This document shows, one piece after another, positions 1 to 6,796 of a stretch of DNA of 9,022 nt; the stretch's first letter is position 1; each line of letters starts with the position of its first letter. The position numbers and the translations under genes are program-made. This DNA is from Williamwhitmania sp035530955 (lineage in GTDB: Bacteria; Bacteroidota; Bacteroidia; Bacteroidales; Williamwhitmaniaceae), in assembly GCA_035530955.1 (NCBI GenBank), contig DATKTT010000135.1, positions 1-9,022 on the forward strand, in the 5' to 3' direction. The notes beneath the pieces are model-generated. The model saw only the letters and a program-made list of their open reading frames with translations. It was not told the DNA's origin and made no database searches.

Positions 1-574
1 AAATTCAATTACTGAAGGAGCGAAGAGGGGTTGGATCGAAGTTATCTGTGGCTCAATGTTTAGTGGGAAAACAGAGGAACTAATTCGAAGACTTAAGCGA
101 GCAAAGTTTGCAAATCAACGGGTTGAAATATTTAAGCCCCAAATAGATACGCGCTATTCGGAGGCGGAGGTGGTGTCGCATGATGCTAACTCTATTCTTT
201 CCACTCCGGTAACCTCATCGCGTAATATTTCGCTCATGGTTTCAGAGGTTGATGTTGTGGGCATCGACGAAGCGCAGTTTTTTGATGCTGGGCTTGTTGA
301 GGTTTGCAATCAGCTGGCGGATCAAGGCATTCGTGTTATTGTGGCTGGGCTCGACATGGACTTTAGAGGAATGCCCTTTGGCCCAATGCCAGCGATTATT
401 GCAACGGCAGAGTATGTTACAAAAGTTCATGCCATCTGTATGCAGTGTGGTAATTTAGCTCAGTTTTCTCATAGGAAAACAATGGCCGACAAGCTCGTTG
501 TGCTTGGTGAAAAGGATATATACGAACCATTATGTAGGAGCTGTTTTATTAAGGCTACCGCAAAACAAAAATAG
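1..574 (+). CDS. tdk: Thymidine kinase, type II (5' end outside the window)
   Basis: Phosphorylates thymidine (and deoxyuridine) with ATP in the cytosolic dTMP salvage pathway. About 190 residues are visible. The frame is open from base 2, and the ATG at 56 is internal because it lies inside the nucleotide-binding loop GSMFSGKT (50-73). The residues before it (RGWIEVICGS) match the usual family N-terminus, so only a short N-terminal piece is missing. Further on are the Walker B/catalytic segment IDEAQFF, with the catalytic Glu at 269-271, and the lasso region containing FRGMPFGPMP. Two CxxC pairs (codons at 437 and 446, then 533 and 542) form the structural zinc site typical of the tetrameric type II enzymes. 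The gene stops 11 bases before murF-alr and is probably co-transcribed with it. Identification is firm; only the start is unknown. Confidence 0.95.
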   Translation, partial: NSITEGAKRGWIEVICGSMFSGKTEELIRRLKRAKFANQRVEIFKPQIDTRYSEAEVVSHDANSILSTPVTSSRNISLMVSEVDVVGIDEAQFFDAGLVEVCNQLADQGIRVIVAGLDMDFRGMPFGPMPAIIATAEYVTKVHAICMQCGNLAQFSHRKTMADKLVVLGEKDIYEPLCRSCFIKATAKQK

Positions 575-585
575 AATAGAGCTAC

Positions 586-3051
586 ATGGAATTGACACGT
601 ATCATAGAAGTTGCTGAAGCAATTAATGGCACACTGCAGGGCGATGTCAATACTACGGTTGACAGCATTACCATCGACAGCCGTACCATTAGTTCAGCAA
701 AGCATACGCTCTTTTTTGCCATAAAAGGAAGCCGGCACAATGGTCACCTGTTCATTCATTCACTTTATGATATGGGTGTGCGTGCTTTTGTGGTATCGGA
801 TATTCCAAAGGATATTGCTAGAATGGATGGCGCATCGTTTATAGTGGTGCACGATACCTTACTAGCACTTCAGCAGCTGGCAATTTGGCACAGGAGCAAG
901 TTCAACATACCCGTAGTTGGAATCACAGGCAGCAACGGAAAAACCATTGTGAAAGAGTGGCTTTACCAGCTGCTACACCAAAAAGTGCATGTAGTTCGAA
1001 GTCCAAGAAGTTACAACAGCCAGGTGGGAGTTCCGCTATCTGTCCTTTTAATTGAGGAGGGAACGGAGTTGGCAATATTTGAGGCTGGTATTTCATTATC
1101 AGGTGAAATGGTTTTGCTCCAGCCGATTATCGATCCTAAAATTGGCATATTCACAAACCTGGGTCAGGCGCATCAGGAAAATTTTTCCACGTTGGAGGAG
1201 AAGGTGCGCGAGAAGTTGACCCTATTCAAAAATTCCGATGTCTTAATTTGCTCCGCAGACCAGGAAGAGGTTATGCGCATAGCCGTTGAGGAGACTGCTG
1301 CCAATGGATATCGTCTCTTCACTTGGTCAACTAATGGGGCTTCTGCTGATGTTGGGGTTTCTCGCAAATCTTCGGGCAAAGGGTCTACGCTTGAAGTAGT
1401 GTATAAGCAAAAGCAACTTCATATTGATCTACCTTTTCGCGATGCTGCATCGGTAGAAAATGCCATTCATTGCCTATCGCTTCTTCTTTACCTTGGGCAT
1501 ACCGATGTGATACAGTCGGGTGCCTTTATGACACTGGCGCCAGTGGCTATGCGCATGGAGCTAAAGGAGGCGGTTAATGGAAGCACACTTATCAACGACA
1601 GCTACAATTCAGATATAAACTCACTGACCATAGCCCTTGATTTTTTAAATAATCAGGTGCAGCATAGCGCCAAAACGCTCATTATTTCTGATATCCTTCA
1701 GAGTGGGAAAAAGGAGCAGGAGCTCTATAAGGAGGTGGCGCATTTGGCTGCAGCAAAGGGAGTTAATAAAATTTATGGTATCGGACCTGCAATATCGACC
1801 TGTGCAGATTATTTCCCAAAATCTTCCCAGTTTTTTCTTACAACGGAGGCATTCTTGGCAAAGGCATCCAAGGAGGCCTTCCATGATGAGGCCATCCTAG
1901 TTAAAGGTTCTCGCGACTTTGGTTTTGAGCGAATCACCTCCTTTTTGGAACGGAAGGTTCATACAACGGTGCTCGAGATAAACCTAAACGCGCTAGTTCA
2001 TAACCTCAACTACTTTAGAGGTTTATTAAAGCCTGATACCAAGGTAATGGCTATGGTAAAAGCCTTCTCCTACGGTAGTGGGTCATACGAAATAGCCAGC
2101 CTTCTGCAGTTTCACCGAGTCGATTACTTGGCAGTGGCCTTTGCCGATGAGGGTGTTGCTTTGCGAGAAGCTGGTATTAGCATGCCCATATTAGTGCTGA
2201 ACCCAGAAATGGGGAGTTTTGGCACTATGGTTGAGCACAAGTTGGAGCCTGAAATATACAACCTAGCCTCGTTAATGGAGTTTTCGCGCGAGGTGGAGCA
2301 TTGGGGAATGATGGACTATCCCATCCACGTGAAGCTGGACACCGGAATGCACCGTCTTGGCTTTATTGAAGAAGATGTATCAACACTCATTGCTGAGTTG
2401 AAAAGTAATGGCAGCGTTAAGGTAATGTCGGCCTTTGCTCACCTAGCTGCCGCCGATGAGCCGAAACACGATAAGTTTACCAGAGAGCAGATTGCTCTTT
2501 TTGAGAAGTTAAGCGAGCAGCTGCAGCAGGAGCTAGGTTACCAGATTATTAGGCACACACTAAATTCTTCTGGAATTGAGCGTTTTTCAGAGGCTCAGTT
2601 CGATATGGTTAGGCTCGGGATTGGTCTTTACGGCATCAGTGCATTGCCCAATAGCCCTCTTCGTGCCGTGAGCTCTTTAAAGAGTACAATCGTTCAAATA
2701 AAGGAGATTTTGCCCGGTGAATCAGTTGGGTATGGACGCAAGGGACAGGTAACCCGTCCTTCGCGCATTGCCACCGTTCCTATTGGCTATGCCGATGGGC
2801 TAAATAGATTATTGAGCAATGGGGTTGGGGAATTTGTTGTGAGAGGCAAGCGTGTTCCAATTATTGGGAATATTTGCATGGACCTCTGCATGGTTGACAT
2901 TACCGATGTAAATGCAGAGGAGGGGGATGAGGTTCTTGTGTTTGGAGAAAATCCTTCCATTGTGGAGATTTCTGAAAAGTTGAAAACCATTCCCTACGAG
3001 GTGTTAACGGGCATTTCACGAAGAGTAAAGCGGGTTTACTTTCAGGAGTAA
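586..3051 (+). CDS. murF-alr: Bifunctional UDP-MurNAc-tripeptide:D-Ala-D-Ala ligase / alanine racemase
   Basis: An 821-residue fusion of two cytoplasmic peptidoglycan-precursor enzymes. Residues 1 to about 455 are a Mur ligase of MurF type. They carry an N-terminal uridine-binding domain (DSRTISS near 31), the ATP loop TGSNGKT (114-120), EAG at 166-168, a probable carbamylated Lys at 210, and NDSYNSD (337-343). Residues about 459-821 are a full-length fold-III alanine racemase. They show the PLP lysine K492 in MVKAFSYGSG, TGMHRLGF (586-593), VRLGIGLYG (675-683), the catalytic Tyr716 in SVGYG, and GNICMD (761-766). The racemase makes D-Ala, Ddl joins two, and MurF attaches the dipeptide, so the fusion brackets this branch. 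The family start (MELTRI) fits the ATG at 586. This fusion is known in Bacteroidota. The ATP loop is followed by Ile121 where many Mur ligases have Thr or Ser; its Lys and Thr are intact. Confidence 0.95.
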   Translation: MELTRIIEVAEAINGTLQGDVNTTVDSITIDSRTISSAKHTLFFAIKGSRHNGHLFIHSLYDMGVRAFVVSDIPKDIARMDGASFIVVHDTLLALQQLAIWHRSKFNIPVVGITGSNGKTIVKEWLYQLLHQKVHVVRSPRSYNSQVGVPLSVLLIEEGTELAIFEAGISLSGEMVLLQPIIDPKIGIFTNLGQAHQENFSTLEEKVREKLTLFKNSDVLICSADQEEVMRIAVEETAANGYRLFTWSTNGASADVGVSRKSSGKGSTLEVVYKQKQLHIDLPFRDAASVENAIHCLSLLLYLGHTDVIQSGAFMTLAPVAMRMELKEAVNGSTLINDSYNSDINSLTIALDFLNNQVQHSAKTLIISDILQSGKKEQELYKEVAHLAAAKGVNKIYGIGPAISTCADYFPKSSQFFLTTEAFLAKASKEAFHDEAILVKGSRDFGFERITSFLERKVHTTVLEINLNALVHNLNYFRGLLKPDTKVMAMVKAFSYGSGSYEIASLLQFHRVDYLAVAFADEGVALREAGISMPILVLNPEMGSFGTMVEHKLEPEIYNLASLMEFSREVEHWGMMDYPIHVKLDTGMHRLGFIEEDVSTLIAELKSNGSVKVMSAFAHLAAADEPKHDKFTREQIALFEKLSEQLQQELGYQIIRHTLNSSGIERFSEAQFDMVRLGIGLYGISALPNSPLRAVSSLKSTIVQIKEILPGESVGYGRKGQVTRPSRIATVPIGYADGLNRLLSNGVGEFVVRGKRVPIIGNICMDLCMVDITDVNAEEGDEVLVFGENPSIVEISEKLKTIPYEVLTGISRRVKRVYFQE

Positions 3052-3083
3052 TTGCATTGTAGTGATAAATTGATACGCAAAAT

Positions 3084-3860
3084 ATGATAAAACTTTCGGT
3101 TGTCATCATCACATTTAACGAGGAAAAGAACCTTGACCGATGTCTGAAGTCAGTGCTCGATATTGCTGATGATATTGTGGTGGTTGATTCCTTTTCGAAG
3201 GATAGAACTAAGGAGATTGCCCTTTCGAATGGAGCAAGGTTTATAGAGCATGCCTTTGAGGGCCATATTGAACAAAAGAACTGGGCCATAACCCAGGCGC
3301 AAAATCCATATGTTCTCTCTCTCGATGCCGATGAGGTGCTCTCCGATGAGTTGAAGGCCTCAATAATGGAGGTGAAGGCGTCATGGGAACACGATGGCTA
3401 CGAAATGAACCGGTTGACCAACTACTGTGGAAAGTGGATTCGCCATGGAGGCTGGTATCCCGACGTTAAGCTTCGACTTTGGGATAGCCGCAAGGGCCGC
3501 TGGGGCGGGGTAAATCCGCACGACCGTTATGAAATGGAGAAGGATGCAAAGATTACCCACATCCATGGTGACCTGCTTCACTACTCCTACTATACCTTCG
3601 AAGACCATATTAAGCAGGTAAACAAGTTTACCGACATTGCTGCAAACATGCTCATGAAGGCAGGAAAGAGTCCTAGCCACTTTAAAATATTTTTTGGCCC
3701 AAAATTCAAATTCTTCCGCGATTACATTCTAAAGTTAGGTTTTCTTGACGGTTACTACGGATACACCATAGCCAAGATATCGGCACACGCAAACTTTTTG
3801 AAGTATGCCAAGCATAAGCAGATGTATTTAGCACAGAAAGAGGCAGATGCAAAAAAATGA
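3084..3860 (+). CDS. Family 2 glycosyltransferase, WaaE/KdtX-like (LPS core type)
   Basis: A 258-residue GT-A fold glycosyltransferase. It opens with the family signature SVVIITFNEEKNLDRCLKSV (5-24), followed by IVVVDSFSKDRT (31-42). The metal- and nucleotide-sugar-binding DAD is at 81-83 in LSLDADEVLS. The middle segment WIRHGGWYPDVKLRLW (118-133) and the HIHGDLLHYSY stretch (159-169) resemble the WaaE/KdtX group, which adds a sugar (beta-1,4-glucose in enterobacteria) to the inner core of lipopolysaccharide. The acceptor and donor here cannot be read from sequence. There is no signal peptide, so it probably acts on the cytoplasmic face of the inner membrane. It starts 32 bases after murF-alr, and its last 14 bases overlap the next glycosyltransferase gene, suggesting translational coupling and a joint role. 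The family call is strong and the exact sugar unknown. Confidence 0.9.
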   Translation: MIKLSVVIITFNEEKNLDRCLKSVLDIADDIVVVDSFSKDRTKEIALSNGARFIEHAFEGHIEQKNWAITQAQNPYVLSLDADEVLSDELKASIMEVKASWEHDGYEMNRLTNYCGKWIRHGGWYPDVKLRLWDSRKGRWGGVNPHDRYEMEKDAKITHIHGDLLHYSYYTFEDHIKQVNKFTDIAANMLMKAGKSPSHFKIFFGPKFKFFRDYILKLGFLDGYYGYTIAKISAHANFLKYAKHKQMYLAQKEADAKK

Positions 3861-4860
3861 CCGAGTTCTGATAAGCCGCACCGATAATCTCGGCGACGTT
3901 ATTCTTACGCTTCCGCTTGCCGGATACATTAAGAGTAAATTGCCCAATGTTGAGGTTCTTTTTCTCGGAAAAGCATATACCAAACCCTTGATTGACGCCT
4001 GCATCCACGTTGATCGGTTTCTCGACTGGGATGCGCTTGCCAGCTTATCCGAAGGCGAAGCAATCTCTACGCTCAGACAACTCAGTATTTCCTCGGTTGT
4101 GCATGTCTTTCCAAACAAGGCGTTTGCACGGCTCTGCAAGAGAGCAAATATTCCCATGCGGATTGGAACCACAAATCGGATTTTTCACTGGAGAACCTGC
4201 AACAAGCTGGTAAAGCTATCGCGCAAAAATTCTCCTTTTCATGAATCGGAGCTGAACTTTGCATTGCTAAAGCCCATTTTTCCCAATGTAACTTTTCCCT
4301 CAAAGGAGGAAATTGCTACGCTTTATGGCTTTAGTAGGGTGGAGCCGCTGGAGGAACGCTTTGCTTCCTTGATAAACGACCATAAGGTAAACGTTATTCT
4401 TCATCCTAAATCGAAGGGAAGCGCAAGGGAGTGGGGAGTGGATAACTACCAGCGGTTAATTGACCTGTTGGGAAGTGAAAAGTATAACGTTTTTGTCACC
4501 GGCACAGAGGCAGAGGGAGAGCAGTTGCGGGATAGGCTGATAAAGCCCAATCCAGCTGTTGTTGACCTCACTGGGAGAATGAGCCTTTCGCAGCTAGTTA
4601 GCTTTATTGCAAGTGCCGATGCATTGGTGGCCTGTAGTACGGGCCCGCTCCATATTGCTTCAGCCTTGGAGAAACTAGCCATCGGAATTTTTCCTCCAAT
4701 CCGTCCAATGCATCCTGGGCGATGGGCCCCGATTGGTGCTCAAGCAAAGGTGCTAGTTAAAGGTGGTGAGTGCTCCGATTGCCGAAAAACGAAGCAATGC
4801 CACTGCATTACTGAGATTCAACCGGAAGAGGTTGCGGTGCTGTTGAAGGAGCTCGAATAA
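3847..4860 (+). CDS. Family 9 glycosyltransferase (ADP-heptose:LPS heptosyltransferase-like)
   Basis: A 337-residue GT-B protein related to WaaC/WaaF/WaaQ. The N-terminal acceptor-side domain starts VLISRTDNLGDVILTLP (7-23), where D17 aligns with the catalytic Asp of heptosyltransferases. The C-terminal donor domain has ILHPKSKGSAREWG (184-197), FVTGTEAEGEQL (216-227), LTGRMSLSQL (241-250) and STGPLHIASAL (264-274). In WaaC/WaaF the residue two before that Gly is an Asp contacting the donor (N/V-D-S/T-G); here it is Ser264. The product ends with a Cys-rich segment C309-x2-C-x5-C-x-C320, a shortened form of the Cys motif found late in many family members. The start at 3847 overlaps the preceding gene by 14 bases and gives the expected N-terminus. 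It probably adds a heptose or related sugar to LPS core, but the donor is uncertain because of the Asp-to-Ser change. Confidence 0.88.
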   Translation: MQKNDRVLISRTDNLGDVILTLPLAGYIKSKLPNVEVLFLGKAYTKPLIDACIHVDRFLDWDALASLSEGEAISTLRQLSISSVVHVFPNKAFARLCKRANIPMRIGTTNRIFHWRTCNKLVKLSRKNSPFHESELNFALLKPIFPNVTFPSKEEIATLYGFSRVEPLEERFASLINDHKVNVILHPKSKGSAREWGVDNYQRLIDLLGSEKYNVFVTGTEAEGEQLRDRLIKPNPAVVDLTGRMSLSQLVSFIASADALVACSTGPLHIASALEKLAIGIFPPIRPMHPGRWAPIGAQAKVLVKGGECSDCRKTKQCHCITEIQPEEVAVLLKELE

Positions 4861-4876
4861 TGATAGTTAAATCCTT

Positions 4877-4909
4877 AGTTGATATACAAAATTGGAATAG
4901 GCATCAACT
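4877..4909. repeat. 7-bp inverted repeat in the gap after the GT9 gene
   Basis: AGTTGAT at 4877-4883 is perfectly complementary to ATCAACT at 4903-4909, with 19 bases between. It lies just after the family 9 gene stop, in the 162-base AT-rich gap before the last glycosyltransferase. There is no T-run after it, so it is not a normal intrinsic terminator. It could be a weak RNA hairpin or a protein site, but a 7-bp repeat can occur by chance. I see no clear promoter in the rest of the gap. Confidence 0.25.
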
Positions 4910-5022
4910 CCATAAATGCTAAAGACTTGCTTCATTTTGGAAGTTATTAGTTTATTCTAATTAGGTAAAGATTGCTGTTAATCATTATGCTGCATTGGTT
5001 CAATGGTTTAAAAAATGTGATA

Positions 5023-5946
5023 ATGAAGAAGTATCAGGTTTCTGTTGTCATTATTAACTATAATTCTTCGGATTATACCTTGGATTGCGTTAAGTCCATT
5101 ATTAAAACTATTGACGCTGGCTTGCTGTACAATATTGTAATAGTGGATAATAACTCTAAGGAAGATGATTTTAGAAATCTTTCTAATAATTGTGGAACTT
5201 TTGGAAATGTTCAAATTGTAAAAAGCAAAATCAACCTTGGCTTCTCCGGTGGTAATATGTTTGGAGTTCAGTATGTTAATGCTCAATACATCTTCTTTCT
5301 CAATAATGACACCGTTTTGCTAAACGACTGTATTTCGATTTTGTACCGTTTTATGATTGAAAATAGTTCTGTTGGAATATGCACAGGACAGATGTATAAC
5401 TCGGACATGTCATTCCATCATAGTTTTAATTATTTTCCAACGCTTGCGCTCAAGTTTTTTGGTTCTGACCTTCTTCGTTTATTTAATCCTAGAGCGTTTC
5501 CAAACAAAAAGGTTGAATACAAAAATCCACTTAAGGTTAACTTTGTTACTGGTGCTGCAATGTTTATAGACTATTCAAAATTTGCTAAAGTGGCAGGCTT
5601 CGATACCAATCACTTTTTGTACTGCGAAGAGGAGGATATTGCAATGAAGCTGAAACGGAAGGGTTACTCTGCCTACCTAGTTCCTGAGGCAAAGTTTATT
5701 CATCATATGGGAAAAAGCACTAAAAGAAATTTTCTCATCGAAAAGGAAAACTACATCTCCCTACTTTATTACCACCGAAAATATTCTTCAGCGATTGTAT
5801 ATTTCTTACTTAAGGTGCTATATGCAATAAAAAGCTTAAAGAAGTTTTATAAGGGATATGACAATGTTCGCATGGCGGCTTTTATTATCAAGGGAGCCAA
5901 TCCAAAGTATTCTTTGAAAAACAAGCAAGAGTTAAGAATAGAATAA
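5023..5946 (+). CDS. Family 2 glycosyltransferase, rhamnosyltransferase-like; AT-rich
   Basis: Counted from the ATG at 5023, 307 residues. The GT-A signature VSVVIINYNSSDYTLDCVKS (6-25) is followed by IVIVDNNS (38-45), NLGFSGGNMFG (71-81) and the DxD-equivalent FLNNDT (92-97). GAAMFIDYSKF (177-187) precedes the acceptor-site acid cluster EEED (202-205) in YCEEEDIAMKLKRKGY, matching the WbbL/RfbF-like group that transfers rhamnose or similar sugars in surface polysaccharides. Residues about 246-275 (LLYYHRKY, then SSAIVYFLLKVLYAI and a Lys-rich end) form an aromatic and hydrophobic stretch that may hold the protein at the inner membrane. The open frame continues upstream to 4972, but the conserved fold begins right after MKKYQ, so 5023 is preferred. 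G+C is lower than in the upstream genes (15 of 60 at 5161-5220 against 29 of 60 at 4561-4620), which hints at a different origin. Confidence 0.88.
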   Translation: MKKYQVSVVIINYNSSDYTLDCVKSIIKTIDAGLLYNIVIVDNNSKEDDFRNLSNNCGTFGNVQIVKSKINLGFSGGNMFGVQYVNAQYIFFLNNDTVLLNDCISILYRFMIENSSVGICTGQMYNSDMSFHHSFNYFPTLALKFFGSDLLRLFNPRAFPNKKVEYKNPLKVNFVTGAAMFIDYSKFAKVAGFDTNHFLYCEEEDIAMKLKRKGYSAYLVPEAKFIHHMGKSTKRNFLIEKENYISLLYYHRKYSSAIVYFLLKVLYAIKSLKKFYKGYDNVRMAAFIIKGANPKYSLKNKQELRIE

Positions 5947-6014
5947 TTATCGGTTGCTATTACTTCGTTGGCAACTCAATAAAAATAAAGTTATACTCTG
6001 GAATAGATAGGGAA

Positions 6015-6716
6015 TTACCCAATATCGCTTATTCGCTCCAGCTTAATGGTATCAAGAATCTTTACTTTTCTACCATCTAGGGCAATTACCTGCTCAGAGG
6101 CAAAGCTGGAGAGTGTTCTGATGGCATTGGAGGTGGTCATATTAGAGAGGTTTGCTAGGTCTTCGCGGGAGAGGTATACCTTTAGCGTTGCACCGTCGTC
6201 CTCGTATCCGTAAGTGTCGCGTAAAAAAACGAGCGATTCAGCCAATCTTCCTCGAATGTGCTTTTGGGTAAGCGTAACCGTTCTATTGTTAGAGAAACCC
6301 AGCTCGGTGGCCAGCGATTTTAATATGCTGAGCGTAAGTTCTGGATTGTTATGGAGAATCCCAAAGAGGATGTTCTTTTCAATTATAGAAATAACACAAT
6401 CTTCAATGGCCTGTGCCGACGAGATATAGTTTTCTTCTGCAAATAGCGCCCTGTATCCAATTATGCTCACTGGCTTGGCCATTCTTACAATCTGCTCTCT
6501 TCCGCCAACTCCCTCCTTGAAAAGCTTTACCTTACCTCGAATGAGGCAAACAAGACCAGATGGTTTGTCTCCCTCCTTGTAGATGATCTCATTCTTCTTG
6601 TACTTAGAGCTGCTGAAGTGGTCCTTGATAATTGTTTTCTCCTCCTCTGTGAGCTCCTGAAATAGGGAGTATATCGAATCCAGGCATGCGTTTGAGTCAA
6701 TGTCCAAGTGTGCCAT
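6015..6716 (-). CDS. Crp/Fnr-family transcriptional regulator
   Basis: A 233-residue cytoplasmic DNA-binding regulator. The cyclic-nucleotide-binding-like beta-roll spans about residues 15-125 (NEIIYKEGDKPSGLVCLIRGKVKLF at 42-66), then the long dimerisation helix (about 125-160), then a winged helix-turn-helix (YLSREDLANLSNMTTSNAIRTL, 181-202). Aligned with E. coli CRP, the recognition-helix contacts Arg180 and Glu181 become Thr195 and Ser196, while Arg185 is kept as Arg200, so the DNA site is probably not TGTGA-N6-TCACA. The cAMP contacts Glu72 and Arg82 also appear replaced (IIGYRALF and ISSAQA), so cAMP is an unlikely ligand. There is no N-terminal Cys cluster as in FNR. It lies 80 bases after nadE with its own candidate promoter and converges with the glycosyltransferase genes. 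Targets cannot be deduced, although autoregulation is possible given the palindromes upstream. Confidence 0.92.
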   Translation of the reverse strand: MAHLDIDSNACLDSIYSLFQELTEEEKTIIKDHFSSSKYKKNEIIYKEGDKPSGLVCLIRGKVKLFKEGVGGREQIVRMAKPVSIIGYRALFAEENYISSAQAIEDCVISIIEKNILFGILHNNPELTLSILKSLATELGFSNNRTVTLTQKHIRGRLAESLVFLRDTYGYEDDGATLKVYLSREDLANLSNMTTSNAIRTLSSFASEQVIALDGRKVKILDTIKLERISDIG

Positions 6717-6719
6717 GAG

Positions 6720-6729
6720 TTTCTAGAAA
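6720..6729. promoter_or_regulatory. 10-bp perfect palindrome just before the Crp-family start
   Basis: TTTCTAGAAA is a perfect palindrome whose near edge lies 3 bases upstream of the regulator's start codon on the minus strand. Its left half, TTTCTAG, recurs at 6779-6785 inside the other palindrome of this gap. A protein bound here would block transcription or mask the ribosome site, so an operator is plausible. AT-rich palindromes of this size also occur by chance. Confidence 0.3.
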
Positions 6730-6746
6730 TTGTGTTTTAAAGCATA

Positions 6747-6754
6747 CAAAGGTA
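6747..6754 (-). promoter_or_regulatory. Candidate Bacteroidota -7 promoter element for the Crp-family gene
   Basis: On the minus strand these bases read TACCTTTG, an exact match to the TAnnTTTG -7 consensus of the Bacteroidota housekeeping sigma factor. It is about 30 bases upstream of the start codon and is preceded by a nine-base A-tract. No good -33 TTTG/TTG element is seen at the usual spacing, so the promoter may depend on an activator. It would let the regulator be expressed independently of the broken nadE upstream. Confidence 0.45.
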
Positions 6755-6769
6755 TGTTTTTTTTTAAAG

Positions 6770-6788
6770 ATGCTATGTTTTCTAGCAT
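6770..6788. promoter_or_regulatory. Palindrome ATGCTA-N7-TAGCAT upstream of the candidate promoter
   Basis: Two perfectly complementary 6-base arms (6770-6775 and 6783-6788) flank a 7-base centre. The centre at 6779 lies roughly 37 bases upstream of the start point expected from the TACCTTTG element, close to where Crp-family activators bind. No T-run follows on either strand, which argues against a terminator for nadE. The odd spacer does not match the even-centred sites typical of Crp/Fnr proteins, so its use by the neighbouring regulator is only a hypothesis. An RNA hairpin at the nadE 3' end is the alternative. Confidence 0.35.
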
Positions 6789-6796
6789 AATTTGGA

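Noticed and set aside
56..58. ATG at 56 as the start of thymidine kinase
   Set aside because: It lies inside the nucleotide-binding loop, and the frame is open with family-like residues to the left edge, so the gene is cut by the window.
3851..3860. Programmed frameshift at A7 fusing the two overlapping glycosyltransferases
   Set aside because: The second gene has its own good start codon and a normal family N-terminus, so overlap and coupling explain the arrangement more simply.
2900..4172. Long open frames on the minus strand opposite the first two glycosyltransferases
   Set aside because: They are antisense to well-supported genes, have no recognisable domains, and look like by-products of the coding strand composition.
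4972..5022. Longer N-terminus for the last glycosyltransferase, from TTG at 4972 or ATG at 4987
   Set aside because: The added residues are unlike the family, and the conserved strand begins directly after the ATG at 5023.
5953..5975. GTTGC/GCAAC hairpin between the convergent genes as a terminator
   Set aside because: Only five base pairs with a 13-base loop and no T-run after it on either strand.
6739..6765. Plus-strand terminator-like hairpin (arms 6739-6747 and 6752-6760) running into T residues
   Set aside because: No plus-strand gene reads into it without crossing the Crp-family gene antisense, and its loop and arm coincide with the minus-strand TACCTTTG element.
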